From assembly GCA_041394325.1 (NCBI GenBank), contig JAWKIJ010000001.1, positions 2,046,001 to 2,110,000 on the forward strand: a DNA stretch of 64,000 nt. The letters are read 5' to 3'. Within the stretch, counting starts at the first letter, position 1. The number at the start of each line of letters is the position of its first letter. This stretch comes from JAWKIJ01 sp041394325. GTDB lineage: Bacteria; Actinomycetota; Acidimicrobiia; Acidimicrobiales; Microtrichaceae. A program made the translations under genes and the position numbers. Positions 35,547 to 44,655 of this stretch are shown here, piece by piece. Under the pieces are notes generated by a model. It was not told the DNA's origin, did not search any database, and was given only the letters and a program-made list of their open reading frames with translations.

Positions 35547-35561
35547 TGTGACGGGATCACA
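35547..35561 (+). promoter_or_regulatory. TGTGA-N5-TCACA inverted repeat upstream of the lipoprotein gene
   Basis: TGTGACGGGATCACA is a perfect dyad resembling a CRP/FNR-family operator, but with a 5-nt instead of the usual 6-nt centre. It lies 76 bp before the lipoprotein ATG. A second dyad, CGTCA-CCGGT-TGACG (35572-35586), follows. Role is inferred only. Confidence 0.4.
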
Positions 35562-35637
35562 TCACTCTCCTCGTCACCGGTTGACGAGCGAGAAATATCG
35601 TGCGGTTCAAACACCAACGAGCTTGGGGGAGTTGGCC

Positions 35638-36090
35638 ATGGGAATTCGTTGTCGGACGGTGGCGTTCGCGTCGGCGGTCGTTCTCGTAGGGCTGGGAGTC
35701 ATCGGGTGCACACCCGATGACGGTGGTGGAACGACGACCACCACGACCCCACCGTCGGGGATCGAAGGTGACTATGCGGTCGTCGCGGCCACCGCCGGGC
35801 AGGTGACGATCGTGGGGTCGGGGTCGGGTGCGTCGGCGCAGTACACGGTGTCGGTGAAGTCGCCGTTCCGTTTGTCGGGTGCGTTGTGTTCGTTGCCGGT
35901 GGGGACGGTGGTGGCGACGTTCTCGGGTGTCGGTCCGAGCTTTGCGGCGACGAACAACACGTTCGATGCGGCGACGTGTGCGGTGACGAGTCATACGGCG
36001 GTGACGACGCCGACGTGGCTCAACGGCGACAACTCGCTCACCCTCGCGCTCAACGCGAAGGTCGGCCGCTACCTGTTGGTCAGGGCCTGA
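35638..36090 (+). CDS. Small secreted lipoprotein, unknown function
   Basis: 150 residues. Signal peptide MGIRCRTVAFASAVVLVGLG ending in lipobox GVIGC (Cys about 24), then a Thr-rich spacer (GGGTTTTTTPPSG) and a compact beta-rich domain of about 110 residues with two cysteines (ALCSLPVG, AATCAVTS) that may pair. A GGGGGA sequence 8 nt upstream of the ATG serves as ribosome binding site. I do not recognise the domain. The gene converges on kgd. Confidence 0.75.
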   Translation: MGIRCRTVAFASAVVLVGLGVIGCTPDDGGGTTTTTTPPSGIEGDYAVVAATAGQVTIVGSGSGASAQYTVSVKSPFRLSGALCSLPVGTVVATFSGVGPSFAATNNTFDAATCAVTSHTAVTTPTWLNGDNSLTLALNAKVGRYLLVRA

Positions 36091-36108
36091 CCGGCTCGGC
36101 GGATCGGC

Positions 36109-39100
36109 TCAGTGGAACTGGTTCCAGGCTCGGCGCGTCAGGGGCGCGAACGCCGCTTCGAGGATCTCGGCCTGCTCTTGCGCGTGGATCGCCGCCTTTC
36201 CGGTGGCCGGTGAGCCCGAGTCGTCGCGGCTGACGCGTCGAATCTCGTAGCGGTCGCCGTGCGCCTCGAAAAGGCGGCCCTTGACCGAGTTCCACGGGCC
36301 CATATTCTCGGGCTCCTCCTGCAACCAGACGACCTCGGTGCAGTTTGGGAATCGTGCGAGTTGTTCCGCTACCGCGTCGTAGGGCCATGGGAAGATCTGT
36401 TCGACGTGTGCGACCGCGATCGGTGCGCCGAGTTCGTCGCGTTTGGCCGCAGCCTCGTGCGCGACCTTGCCCGATGCGAACACCACCCGCGTCACCGATG
36501 CCGGATCGAGGTCGGCGCTGTCCATCAACAGTTCCCGGAACGACCCCTGGGTGAAGTCCTCCACCCGTGAGCGGTAGGGCTTGGCCCGGAGGCCGCTCTT
36601 TGGGGTGAACACCACGAGCGGTTTGCGGACCGAACGATGCATCTGACGCCGCAGGAGGTGGAAGTACTGGGCCGCGTTCGTCGGGTTGCACAGCTGGAGG
36701 TTGTCCTCCGCCACGAGCGTTCCGAACCGTTCGATACGTGCCGAGGAGTGTTCGGGCCCTTGGCCCTCGTAGCCATGGGGAAGGAGCAGCGTGAGTCCCG
36801 AGGTCTGGTGCCACTTGTCCTCGGCCGACGCGATGAACTGGTCGATGATGATCTGCGCACCGTTCATGAAGTCGCCGAACTGGGCCTCCCACATCACGAG
36901 CGCGTCGGGGTTGGTCACCGAGTAGCCGTACTCGAATCCGAGTGCCGCGTACTCGCTCAGCAGCGAGTCGTAGATCCACAGCTTCGTCGTACCACCGGCC
37001 AGATCGGACAGGGGTTGGTACTCCTCGCCGGTCGAGTAGTCGACCAGGGTGGAATGGCGCTGGCTGAAGGTGCCTCGTCGCGAGTCCTGGCCCGTCAGGC
37101 GGATCGAGGTTCCGTCGGTGAGCAGCGTGCCGAATGCGAACGCCTCCGCCAGTGCCCAGTCCACCTCGCCGCCCTCGTACATCGCATGGCGGTGCTCGAA
37201 CTGTCGGATGAGCTTGGGGTGGACGGTGAATCCCTCCGGGACGGTGTCGAGGGCCTTGAGTACCTGGTCGAGCCGTGCCTTGGGCACCGACGTGTCGACG
37301 GCCGGGAGGACGCCGGCCGCGGGTGGATGCGGTTTCGCGATCACCGGCTGGGCCGGCGCGGACTGGCGTGTCTCCTCCAACGCGGCCTGGAGCCTGGCAT
37401 TGAAGTCGCCGAGGAACTGCTCGGCCTCGTCCAGCGAGATGTCGCCCCGCCGGACCAGAGCCTCCGTGTAGAGCTTGCGAACGCTGCGACGGGCGTCGAT
37501 CTGGCGGTACATCAACGGTTGGGTGTAGCTCGGGTCGTCACCCTCGTTGTGGCCGTGCCGCCGGTAGCAGACCATGTCGATCACCACGTCCTTGTGGAAG
37601 CGTTGGCGGTAGGCGTGGGCGAGGCGGGCCACGCGGACGCAGGCCTCGGGGTCGTCGCCGTTGACGTGGAAGATGGGCGCCTGCACCGTCTTGGCCACGT
37701 CGGTGCAGTACTCCGAGGAACGAGCGGCCGAGGGGGCGGTCGTGAAACCGAGTTGGTTGTTGATCACGAGGTGGACGGTGCCGCCCACCCGGTAGCCCTT
37801 GATGAGCGAGAGGTTGAGGGTCTCCGCGACCACGCCCTGGCCGGCGAAGGCGGCGTCACCGTGGATCAACACCGGCAGTACGGGGAACTCCGGTCCCTCG
37901 CCGGCGGGGATCTGGTCCATGTGTGCCCGGGCCATCCCCTCGACCACCGGGTTGACCGCCTCGAGGTGGCTCGGGTTGGCCGCCAACTCGACGGGGATCG
38001 TCGCGCCGCTGCGCGCGGTGAACGTGCCGGATTGGCCGAGGTGGTACTTGACGTCACCGGAACCCTGGATCGAGTCGGGATCGACGTAGCCCTCGAACTC
38101 CTTGAAGAGCTGCCCGTAGCTCTTGCCCACGATGTTGACCAGCACGTTGAGCCGGCCTCGGTGCGCCATCCCGAGCACGGCCGAGGACATCTGCTCGTCC
38201 GCGGAGCGGTCCAACAGGGCGTCGAGGATGACGATGGCCGATTCGGCACCCTCGAGGCCGAATCGCTTCTGGCCCATCCACTTGGTGGCGAGGAACTTTT
38301 CCAGAGCCTCCGCGGCGTTCAGGCGGTCGAGTACGTGACGTTGCTCGGCGGGGTCGATCGTGATCGGCGCACCCTCGACCTGCTCTTGGATCCAACGCTT
38401 CTCCTCGATGGAGGAGATGTGGGTGTACTCGATGCCGATCGTTCGGCAGTAGGCGTCTCGCAGGAGCCCGAGGATGTCGCCCAGCTTCATCTCGAGCCGG
38501 CCGCCGACCGGTGCGTAGGCACCCTCCTGGAATCCGGTGAGGAACGTCCGATCGAGGTCCCAGATCGTCAGTCCGTAGAACGCCGGGTCCAACTCGGGGT
38601 GCATCTTCGGCGGTTCGGTCGCGAGCGGGTCGAGATCCGCGATGAGGTGACCACGGACCCGGTACATGTTGACCAGGCTCGCCACCTTCATCTGGCGCAG
38701 GAGCCGTGAGTCGTCGCGGTCCACGGGGTTGACGTCGGCGTTCCATTCGACGGCCGTGTAGGGCACTCCGATCGACGAGAAGATCTCGTCGTAGAAGTGC
38801 TCCTTGCCCAGCAGGAGGTCCTCGACCGTCTTCAGGAACAGTCCGGACTCGGCGCCCTGGATGATGCGATGGTCGTAGGTCGAGCTGAGCGTCATGGTCT
38901 TGGAGATGCCCAGGTCCGCGATCGTTCGCGGGTCCGCCGCGGCGAAGGCCGTGGGATAGGTGAGTGAACCGACGCCGATGATCGCTCCCTGCCCGACCAT
39001 CAGGCGGGGGACCGATCGCTCGGTGCCGATCGTGCCGGGATTGGTGAGCGTGACCGTCACGCCGCTGAAGTCGTCGGGTGTGAGCTTGTTGCCGGAGGCC

Positions 39101-39906
39101 TTGCGGACGAGGTCGTCGTAGGTGGCCACGAACGTCCGGAAGTCCATCGAATCGGCATCGCGGATGCACGGGACGATCAACGATCGCGAACCGTCGCGCT
39201 TCTCCACGTCGATGGCGAGGCCGAGCCCGATCGGTCGGTCCCGAACGACCCGCGGTTTGCCGTCGGGCCCCTCGACGAACGCACAGTTCATCTGCGGCAT
39301 ATGGGCGGCGATCGCGCGAACGACCGCGTAGCCGATGATGTGGGTGAAGCTGACCTTGCCGCCACGCGTCCTGCCGAGGTAGCCGTTGATGACGGTGCGG
39401 TTCACCTCGAGCAGGCGTGCGGGGACCTCCCGGAAGCTCGTCGCGGTCGGCACGTCGAGGGATCGCTCCATGTTCTCGACGATGCGCGCGGCGACCCCGC
39501 GGATCGGCTCGCCCTCCGGTTCGCCGATGCTCGGTGCGGGGCGTTCCGACGCTGCGGGTTCTCGGGCTCCCGTCGTCGTGGAGGCACTCGACGCGGTCGA
39601 TCCGTTGGACGGTGGCACCGCCACCGTCCCGTCGGTGGAAACGGACGGCGCGGCACCGTTGCCCGAGGGGGGGGTCGTCGTCGGCTCGCCTCCCGAGGAT
39701 CCGGGCCTGCCGACCGAGCGTGCCGCGGCGGCTGCATGGTCCTCGGCGGCGGTCTGGGAGCGCTGCGGCAGGTAGTCGGCGAAGAACTCCTGCCACGTCG
39801 TGCTCACCGACGACGGGTCGGTGAGGTAGCGGTCGTACATCTCGTCGACGAGCCATGTGTTGGGCCCAAGGTTCGCGGTGACGACGGTCCACTGGTCTTC
39901 AGACAT
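36109..39906 (-). CDS. kgd: Multifunctional 2-oxoglutarate metabolism enzyme (Kgd: 2-oxoglutarate decarboxylase / dehydrogenase E1 with E2-type domain)
   Basis: 1,265 residues, like the mycobacterial enzyme. Residues 1-50: the E1o N-terminal motif (NTWLVDEMYDRYLTDPSSV, FFADYLPQ). 50-125: Ser/Pro/Thr-rich linker. 130-360: acyltransferase domain of E2 type (TSFREVPARLLEVNR, STYDHRIIQGAESGLFLK). 380 on: thiamin-diphosphate E1 domain (IGIEYTHISSIEEKRWIQE, GMAHRGRLNVLVNI, HGDAAFAGQGVVAETLNL, YRRHGHNEGDDPSYTQP) and transketolase-like C-part (LLPHGYEGQGPEHSSARIER). Serves the citric acid cycle at the 2-oxoglutarate step. No lipoyl domain, as expected. The ATG is 8 nt behind TAGGCT (39915-39920). An open frame continues upstream without family similarity. 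Confidence 0.96.
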   Translation of the reverse strand: MSEDQWTVVTANLGPNTWLVDEMYDRYLTDPSSVSTTWQEFFADYLPQRSQTAAEDHAAAAARSVGRPGSSGGEPTTTPPSGNGAAPSVSTDGTVAVPPSNGSTASSASTTTGAREPAASERPAPSIGEPEGEPIRGVAARIVENMERSLDVPTATSFREVPARLLEVNRTVINGYLGRTRGGKVSFTHIIGYAVVRAIAAHMPQMNCAFVEGPDGKPRVVRDRPIGLGLAIDVEKRDGSRSLIVPCIRDADSMDFRTFVATYDDLVRKASGNKLTPDDFSGVTVTLTNPGTIGTERSVPRLMVGQGAIIGVGSLTYPTAFAAADPRTIADLGISKTMTLSSTYDHRIIQGAESGLFLKTVEDLLLGKEHFYDEIFSSIGVPYTAVEWNADVNPVDRDDSRLLRQMKVASLVNMYRVRGHLIADLDPLATEPPKMHPELDPAFYGLTIWDLDRTFLTGFQEGAYAPVGGRLEMKLGDILGLLRDAYCRTIGIEYTHISSIEEKRWIQEQVEGAPITIDPAEQRHVLDRLNAAEALEKFLATKWMGQKRFGLEGAESAIVILDALLDRSADEQMSSAVLGMAHRGRLNVLVNIVGKSYGQLFKEFEGYVDPDSIQGSGDVKYHLGQSGTFTARSGATIPVELAANPSHLEAVNPVVEGMARAHMDQIPAGEGPEFPVLPVLIHGDAAFAGQGVVAETLNLSLIKGYRVGGTVHLVINNQLGFTTAPSAARSSEYCTDVAKTVQAPIFHVNGDDPEACVRVARLAHAYRQRFHKDVVIDMVCYRRHGHNEGDDPSYTQPLMYRQIDARRSVRKLYTEALVRRGDISLDEAEQFLGDFNARLQAALEETRQSAPAQPVIAKPHPPAAGVLPAVDTSVPKARLDQVLKALDTVPEGFTVHPKLIRQFEHRHAMYEGGEVDWALAEAFAFGTLLTDGTSIRLTGQDSRRGTFSQRHSTLVDYSTGEEYQPLSDLAGGTTKLWIYDSLLSEYAALGFEYGYSVTNPDALVMWEAQFGDFMNGAQIIIDQFIASAEDKWHQTSGLTLLLPHGYEGQGPEHSSARIERFGTLVAEDNLQLCNPTNAAQYFHLLRRQMHRSVRKPLVVFTPKSGLRAKPYRSRVEDFTQGSFRELLMDSADLDPASVTRVVFASGKVAHEAAAKRDELGAPIAVAHVEQIFPWPYDAVAEQLARFPNCTEVVWLQEEPENMGPWNSVKGRLFEAHGDRYEIRRVSRDDSGSPATGKAAIHAQEQAEILEAAFAPLTRRAWNQFH

Positions 39907-39914
39907 CGCCCCTG

Positions 39915-39973
39915 AGCCTATGACCTGCACTCTCGCTTGCCTTGGCTCCCTGTGGGTGTCTCGCCGGTAGTGT
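39915..39973. promoter_or_regulatory. Divergent -10 boxes for kgd and xth
   Basis: TAGGCT on the minus strand (39915-39920) and TAGTGT on the plus strand (39968-39973), each 8 nt before its start codon. Confidence 0.4.
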
Positions 39974-39981
39974 CGCCGTCG

Positions 39982-40839
39982 ATGTTGGTGGCGACGTGGA
40001 ACGTCAACTCCCTGAAGGCGCGCATGGCGCGCGTCGAGGAATGGCTCGCGACCGTCGGACCCGACGTGGTGCTGTTGCAGGAGACCAAGCTGTCCGATGC
40101 GCAGTTCCCGGCGATGGCGTTCGAGGCGTTGGGCTACGACGCCGCACACCACGGTTTCGGCCAGTGGAACGGGGTCGCCGTCCTGTCGAGGGTCGGGCTC
40201 GACCACGTCGTCGCCGGGTTCGACGACGACCGTGATCCCGACCCCGACTCGCGCATCCTGTGGGCGACCTGTGGCGGCGTCCGAGTCGCGTCGGTGTACG
40301 TACCCAACGGGAGGCAGCTCGGCCACGACCACTACCACTACAAGCTCGACTGGTTGGCAAGGCTCCGGACCAACCTGGACCTGCACCACTCACCCGACGA
40401 GCTGCTCGTGGTCGGAGGCGATTGGAACATCGCGCCGGGCGACATCGACGTGTGGAACCCCGCAGCGTTCGCCGACAGCACCCACGTCTCACCCGCCGAG
40501 CGAGCGGCGCTCGGGGAGGTCAAGGCCTGGGGGTTGGTCGACACCTTCCGGGAGCGCTATCCCGACGGCGGTCTCTACAGCTACTGGGACTATCGCGGCG
40601 GCGACTTCCACCAGCGCCGCGGGATGCGCATCGACTACCTGCTGGCGAGCAGGGCGTTGGCGGATCGCTGCCGTAGCGACCTGGTGGACCGCAACGCACG
40701 AAAGGGCACCAAACCGTCGGACCACGCCCCTGTCCTCGCGTGGTACGCACTCGAACCACCGAACACCTCGACCGGTGCGGGCCAGGGGGTACGAGGTCCG
40801 GAGGCCAGGACGACCCAGGAGGTGACCGACGGTGAGTGA
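39982..40839 (+). CDS. xth: Exodeoxyribonuclease III / AP endonuclease
   Basis: 285 residues, endonuclease/exonuclease/phosphatase fold. Motifs TWNVNSLKARMARVEEWLA, VVLLQETKLSDAQFP, VASVYVPNGR, VVGGDWNIAPGDIDVWNP and GTKPSDHAPVLAWY hold the catalytic Asn, Glu, Asp and His residues. Acts on abasic sites in base excision repair. The last 30 residues are a linker-like tail. The stop is overlapped by the GTG of the next gene (8 nt overlap), so the two are co-translated. Confidence 0.92.
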   Translation: MLVATWNVNSLKARMARVEEWLATVGPDVVLLQETKLSDAQFPAMAFEALGYDAAHHGFGQWNGVAVLSRVGLDHVVAGFDDDRDPDPDSRILWATCGGVRVASVYVPNGRQLGHDHYHYKLDWLARLRTNLDLHHSPDELLVVGGDWNIAPGDIDVWNPAAFADSTHVSPAERAALGEVKAWGLVDTFRERYPDGGLYSYWDYRGGDFHQRRGMRIDYLLASRALADRCRSDLVDRNARKGTKPSDHAPVLAWYALEPPNTSTGAGQGVRGPEARTTQEVTDGE

Positions 40840-41638
40840 TGGCGACGTCGACGGCGCGAGCGACACCGAGCCAGATGGCGGAGCCTTCCCGGGGCAGGGA
40901 TTCCGAAGCCCGCGGGTCGACGGCCTCAATGCGCTCCCCGCCACCGACCGACGCGTGGCCATCCGCCGCCTGGCGGGCGCCGGCCGCGAGATGATCGAGA
41001 TGATGAGCGCCACCGCGGCCACCTCCGAACAGCTCAACGAGGCCGCCGAGTCCCTCGAGCGGGTCGTCGCGATGCTCCGCGGGTACACCGACGGCAACGA
41101 CTACGTCGGGATCGCCGAGCTCGCCAACGCGGGCGACCTGTTGGCGCTGCAGCGACGCCTCGCCGAGGCCGGCGATCCCGAGGCCTTCGCCCAGTTCGAC
41201 TTCAGCCCCTTCATCGGTCTCGCGAACCCGATGTCGCCCCCGATGCACATGGACTATGCCGACAACCGGGTGCGAGCGGAGGTCACCTTCGGTTCCGCGT
41301 TCGAGGGGCCACCGTCGTGCGTTCACGGAGGCTACGTCGCCGCGGTGTTCGACGAGGTGCTGGGTGCCGGTCAGTCGTTGTCGGGGGAGCAGGGGATGAC
41401 CGCCCGCCTCACGATCGACTACCGGACCCCGACGCCGTTGCACGAGCCGCTGGTGGTGGAGGCATGGCTCGACCACCGCGACGGTCGGAAGATCTTCGTG
41501 AAGGGTTCGATGCATGCGGGCGACCGGCTCACCGCCGAGGCGGACGGCCTGTTCATCGCGTTCGACACGGAGAAGTTCCGCAGCCTCCTGTTGGCCCGCG
41601 AACAGATGAACCAACGTCGCCGCGAGCGCCGCGGCTGA
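40832..41638 (+). CDS. HotDog-fold thioesterase with a helical N-terminal extension
   Basis: 268 residues. The C-terminal 130 residues are a PaaI/4HBT hotdog (SCVHGGYVAAVFDEVLGAGQ, then ARLTIDYRTPTPLHEPL). The first 110 residues are mostly helical with long heptad-like stretches (AAGREMIEMMSATAATSEQL, ESLERVVAMLRGY) and have no clear family. Coupled to xth by overlap, though no functional link is obvious. It converges on uvrD2 with a 5-bp gap. Confidence 0.82.
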   Translation: MSDGDVDGASDTEPDGGAFPGQGFRSPRVDGLNALPATDRRVAIRRLAGAGREMIEMMSATAATSEQLNEAAESLERVVAMLRGYTDGNDYVGIAELANAGDLLALQRRLAEAGDPEAFAQFDFSPFIGLANPMSPPMHMDYADNRVRAEVTFGSAFEGPPSCVHGGYVAAVFDEVLGAGQSLSGEQGMTARLTIDYRTPTPLHEPLVVEAWLDHRDGRKIFVKGSMHAGDRLTAEADGLFIAFDTEKFRSLLLAREQMNQRRRERRG

Positions 41639-41643
41639 GCCGG

Positions 41644-43873
41644 TCAGCCGGCGGCCGAATCGCCCCGGGCCGACGGGACCTCGCCCTTCGGGTCCGAGCG
41701 GAGGATCTCCAACACGGCCGGTCCGAAGCGTTGCGCCTTGACCGGGCCGAATCCGTTGACCTGCAACAACTCCTGATGGTCGGCCGGTGCGGTGAGCACC
41801 AGCTCGACGAGGGTGGCGTCGCTGAAGATGACGAACGCCGGTGCTCCGGTGGCCTTCGCCTGGTCGCGACGCCATGCCTTCAACAGGTCGACCAGACGCT
41901 GCTGGTCCTCGTCGAGGTCGGTGCTTGCAGTGCGGCCCCCGCTGCGGCCGCGGCGCGGGGGCCGACCGCCGTCGACGGAGCGGAGCAGTGCACGTTGTCG
42001 CCTGATCGCCTCGGCGCTCACCGTGGGCGACGCGGGTGTCGATGCGTCGCGCAGGATGGACAGGGCGACCTCGACCGGTTCGAGCAGAGGCGACGAACGT
42101 CGATTCACCGACCGCGATCCGAACGACCTCCGCCGCGCCCAGCTGAGGGTCAGCCGTCGTTCGGCCCGGGTGAACGCGACGTAGAGGAGGCGGACCTCCT
42201 CGGCTTGCTGGTCGTCGGATTCGGCGAAGCGGATGGGGACGAGACCGTCCTCCAGCCCGGCCACGTGCACATCGGGCCATTCGAGTCCTTTTGCCGCGTG
42301 GAAGGTCGACAGTTCGACAGCGTCGACATCCGCGCCTCCGGCGTCGTTGCGAAGCGCCGAGGTGAGCCATTGGCGGAACTCGTCGGGCCTGCCCTCCGGT
42401 TCGAGCGAGAGGAACTCCCTTCCCAGACGGACGAGCTCGGCGACGTTGGCCGCGCGTTCGGCGGTGAGATGGGGGGCACCACGACCGGCCTGTTCCGGAT
42501 CGAGCGAACGCTCGAGATCGGCGAGCTGGACGGTGAGCGGCCCGCCCTTGGCCGTGAATGCCCGGAGGGCGTCGCGGACCTCGGGTTGATCGAGCAGTCG
42601 AGCGCCACCGCGGGTGGCCACGGGGATGTTCGCGGCGCCGAGGCGCTCGGCCAACACCGCGAGCTGCGCGTTCGTGCGCACCAACACCGCGAAATCCCTC
42701 CAACGACCACCGGTCGCCTTCGCGTCGCGGATCCGTCCCGCGATGGTGGTGGCCTCGTGCTCCTCGTCGGTGCATTCGAGGACCTCGGGGACGGGGCCGT
42801 CGGGGCGGTTCGGGCGCAACTCCATGGGTCTTGCCGTGGTCTCGGTGAGCACCGCGTTGGCCAGTCCCAGGATCTGGGGGGAGGAGCGGTAGTTCTCGGT
42901 GAGCTCCACGGTCCTGACGCCGTCGAGCATGGTGTCGAGACCGTCGAGGAAGCGGGAGTCGGCTCCGTTCCACGCGTAGATGGCCTGGTTGGGGTCCCCG
43001 ACGACGCACAGGTCAGGGTCGGGTCCCGTCCACGCGCCGAGGAGCCGGAACTGCAACGGGTTGACGTCTTGGAACTCGTCGACGAACAGGTGTCGAAACC
43101 GCCAGCGCCGAGCCGCGGCGTACTCGGGGTCGGCCTCGAGATCGCGGGTCGCGAGCCGCAAGAGGTCGTCGAAGTCGATCATGCGCCGCGAGCTTGTCCT
43201 CCTCGTAACGGCGGTACACGTCCGCTACCGCGTCGAGTTCGATGGGCGTGCTGCGTTGGGCTCTCGCCGCCTCGACCGGTTAGTCGGCGGCGGAGATCAT
43301 CCGGGCCTTGGCCCACTCGATCTCGGCGACGACGTCGAGTGCGAGGGTCGAACCCTTGCGCGAGCGGACATGGCGGGCCACGAGGGGAACCTTGCGCGAG
43401 AGCAGTTCGGGTGGGGTGATGCCGCGCTCCTGCCATCGTTGGCGCAACTGGGTGAACGCCACCGCGTGAAAGGTGCCCGCGGTGACCGACCCCCGGATGC
43501 CCAGGGCGCCGATCCGCTGCCGGAGCTCGGACGCCGCCTTGCGGGTGAACGTCACCGCGAGCACCCGTCGGGGGTCGAGCCCGTCGGTGTCGATCCTGCG
43601 CGCGATTCTGCGGGTGAGCACCCTGGTCTTGCCGGACCCCGCGCCGGCGAGGATGCGCAGCACCGCGGCATCGGCCATGACCGCCGTGTGCTGCTGGGCG
43701 TTGAGGCCGGCGACCAAGGTCGGGGTCAGTGTTCCGGAAGGGCGGGCCGAGCGCCGCCCCGAGCCCGGGCCCCGATTCGCCCCGACATCGTCGAGCCCCT
43801 CGTCGAGGACGAGACTCGGCGACGGGATGGCGTCGAGCAACGTCGGCGTGGCGGGAGGTGATCGGTCGACCAT
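41644..43873 (-). CDS. uvrD2: ATP-dependent DNA helicase UvrD2-like (SF1, HRDC C-terminus), one frameshift and one in-frame stop
   Basis: About 742 residues. Motif I ILAGAGSGKTRVL, Ia VTFTRKAASELRQR, II HLFVDEFQDVNPLQ, III VGDPNQAIYAWNGA, IV VELTENYRSSPQI, V VDAVELSTFHAAKGLEW, VI RLLYVAFTRAERRL. The C-terminal HRDC domain (LVDLLKAWRRDQAKATGAPA, VNGFGPVKAQRFGP) is the UvrD2 mark. A TAA at 43280-43282 replaces an expected Tyr-like codon (ADYPVEAARAQ) in an otherwise continuing frame, and a 1-nt shift near 43187 precedes RMIDFDDLLRLA. UvrD2 is essential in mycobacteria, so errors are more likely than loss. Leaderless-type start: TAGGGT 9 nt before ATG. Confidence 0.9.
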
Positions 43874-43882
43874 GTCGCCCCG

Positions 43883-43946
43883 ACCCTAACGAGGTGCACC
43901 GACAGCGAGGGCGGGCCGGGCGGGAGGGTTGCACGGCGGATACCCT
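43883..43946. promoter_or_regulatory. Divergent leaderless promoters (uvrD2 / PH-SHOCT)
   Basis: TAGGGT on the minus strand (43883-43888), 9 nt before the uvrD2 ATG, and TACCCT on the plus strand (43941-43946), 6 nt before the ATG of the PH-domain gene. Confidence 0.45.
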
Positions 43947-43952
43947 CCGCGC

Positions 43953-44628
43953 ATGGCATTTCCCCGCCGGCACCTCATCGACGGCGAACAGATCGTCCTG
44001 GACCGCCACCCCCACTGGGCGATGTTCGCTCCTCGCACGCTGCTGTTCGCCGTTGCGGTCGGACTCGGCATCTGGGCCTTGTCGCACGACTACCAGCCGG
44101 GATCCAACTACCGCAGGCCGCTTCAGTACGCCGCGGCGGTGGCCGTGGGAGTGACCCTGTTGGCATTGCTGTACAGGCTCTGGGAGTGGCGCAGCATCAG
44201 CTTCGTCGTGACCACCGAACGTTGCATCCAGCGCGTGTCGATGCTGAAGAAGGAGGGTGTCGAGGTTCCGTTGCAACGGATCACCTCGGTGTCGTTCTCC
44301 CAGAGCGTGCTCGACCGGATGCTCGGAAGAGGCGATCTCACCATCGAGTCCGATGGTGAGGGCGCGCCACGCGTGTTCGACGACATCGCCTCACCGGTCA
44401 AGGTGCAGAAGCTCATCTACCATCAGATCGACCGTGCGCAGAACCGCCGCTTCGACCGCATGGCGACGGGAGGTGCTCCCGCCGACGGGGCCTCGGGCGG
44501 CACCCCGCCGGGTGCGACGGCTTCCCTGAGCGTCGCCGAACAACTCGAAAGCTGTCCGACCTGCACGACCGGGGGTCATCACCTCGGCCGAGTACGACAC
44601 CCAGCGGCGGCGGATCCTCGACGCCTAA
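43953..44628 (+). CDS. Membrane protein with bacterial PH domain (YdbS/bPH2-like) and SHOCT motif, two frameshifts
   Basis: About 225 residues. After a short start (MAFPRRHLIDGEQIVLDRHP) come two membrane helices (TLLFAVAVGLGIWAL and AAAVAVGVTLLALLYRLWEW) and a bPH2 domain (RSISFVVTTERCIQRVSM, PLQRITSVSFSQSVLDRMLG, RGDLTIESDGEGAP). A Gly/Ala-rich linker leads to the end, where two single-base gaps (near 44552 and 44572) hide a SHOCT motif: LEKLSDLHDRGVITSAEYDT then QRRRILDA and TAA. SHOCT tails follow many such domains. Function unknown; PH/SHOCT proteins sit at the membrane and may assemble complexes. Confidence 0.82.
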
Positions 44629-44655
44629 CGTGACCCGTCGCCGGGGGAGGGAGTG

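Noticed and set aside
39907..40389. 160-codon N-terminal extension of Kgd
   Set aside because: It overlaps xth antisense and has no family similarity; the Kgd N-terminal motif begins at the ATG at 39906, which also has a -10 box at 8 nt.
40520..43009. Long minus-strand frame of 829 codons over the thioesterase and uvrD2 genes
   Set aside because: Arg/Pro/Gly-rich shadow of the real genes, typical of high-GC DNA.
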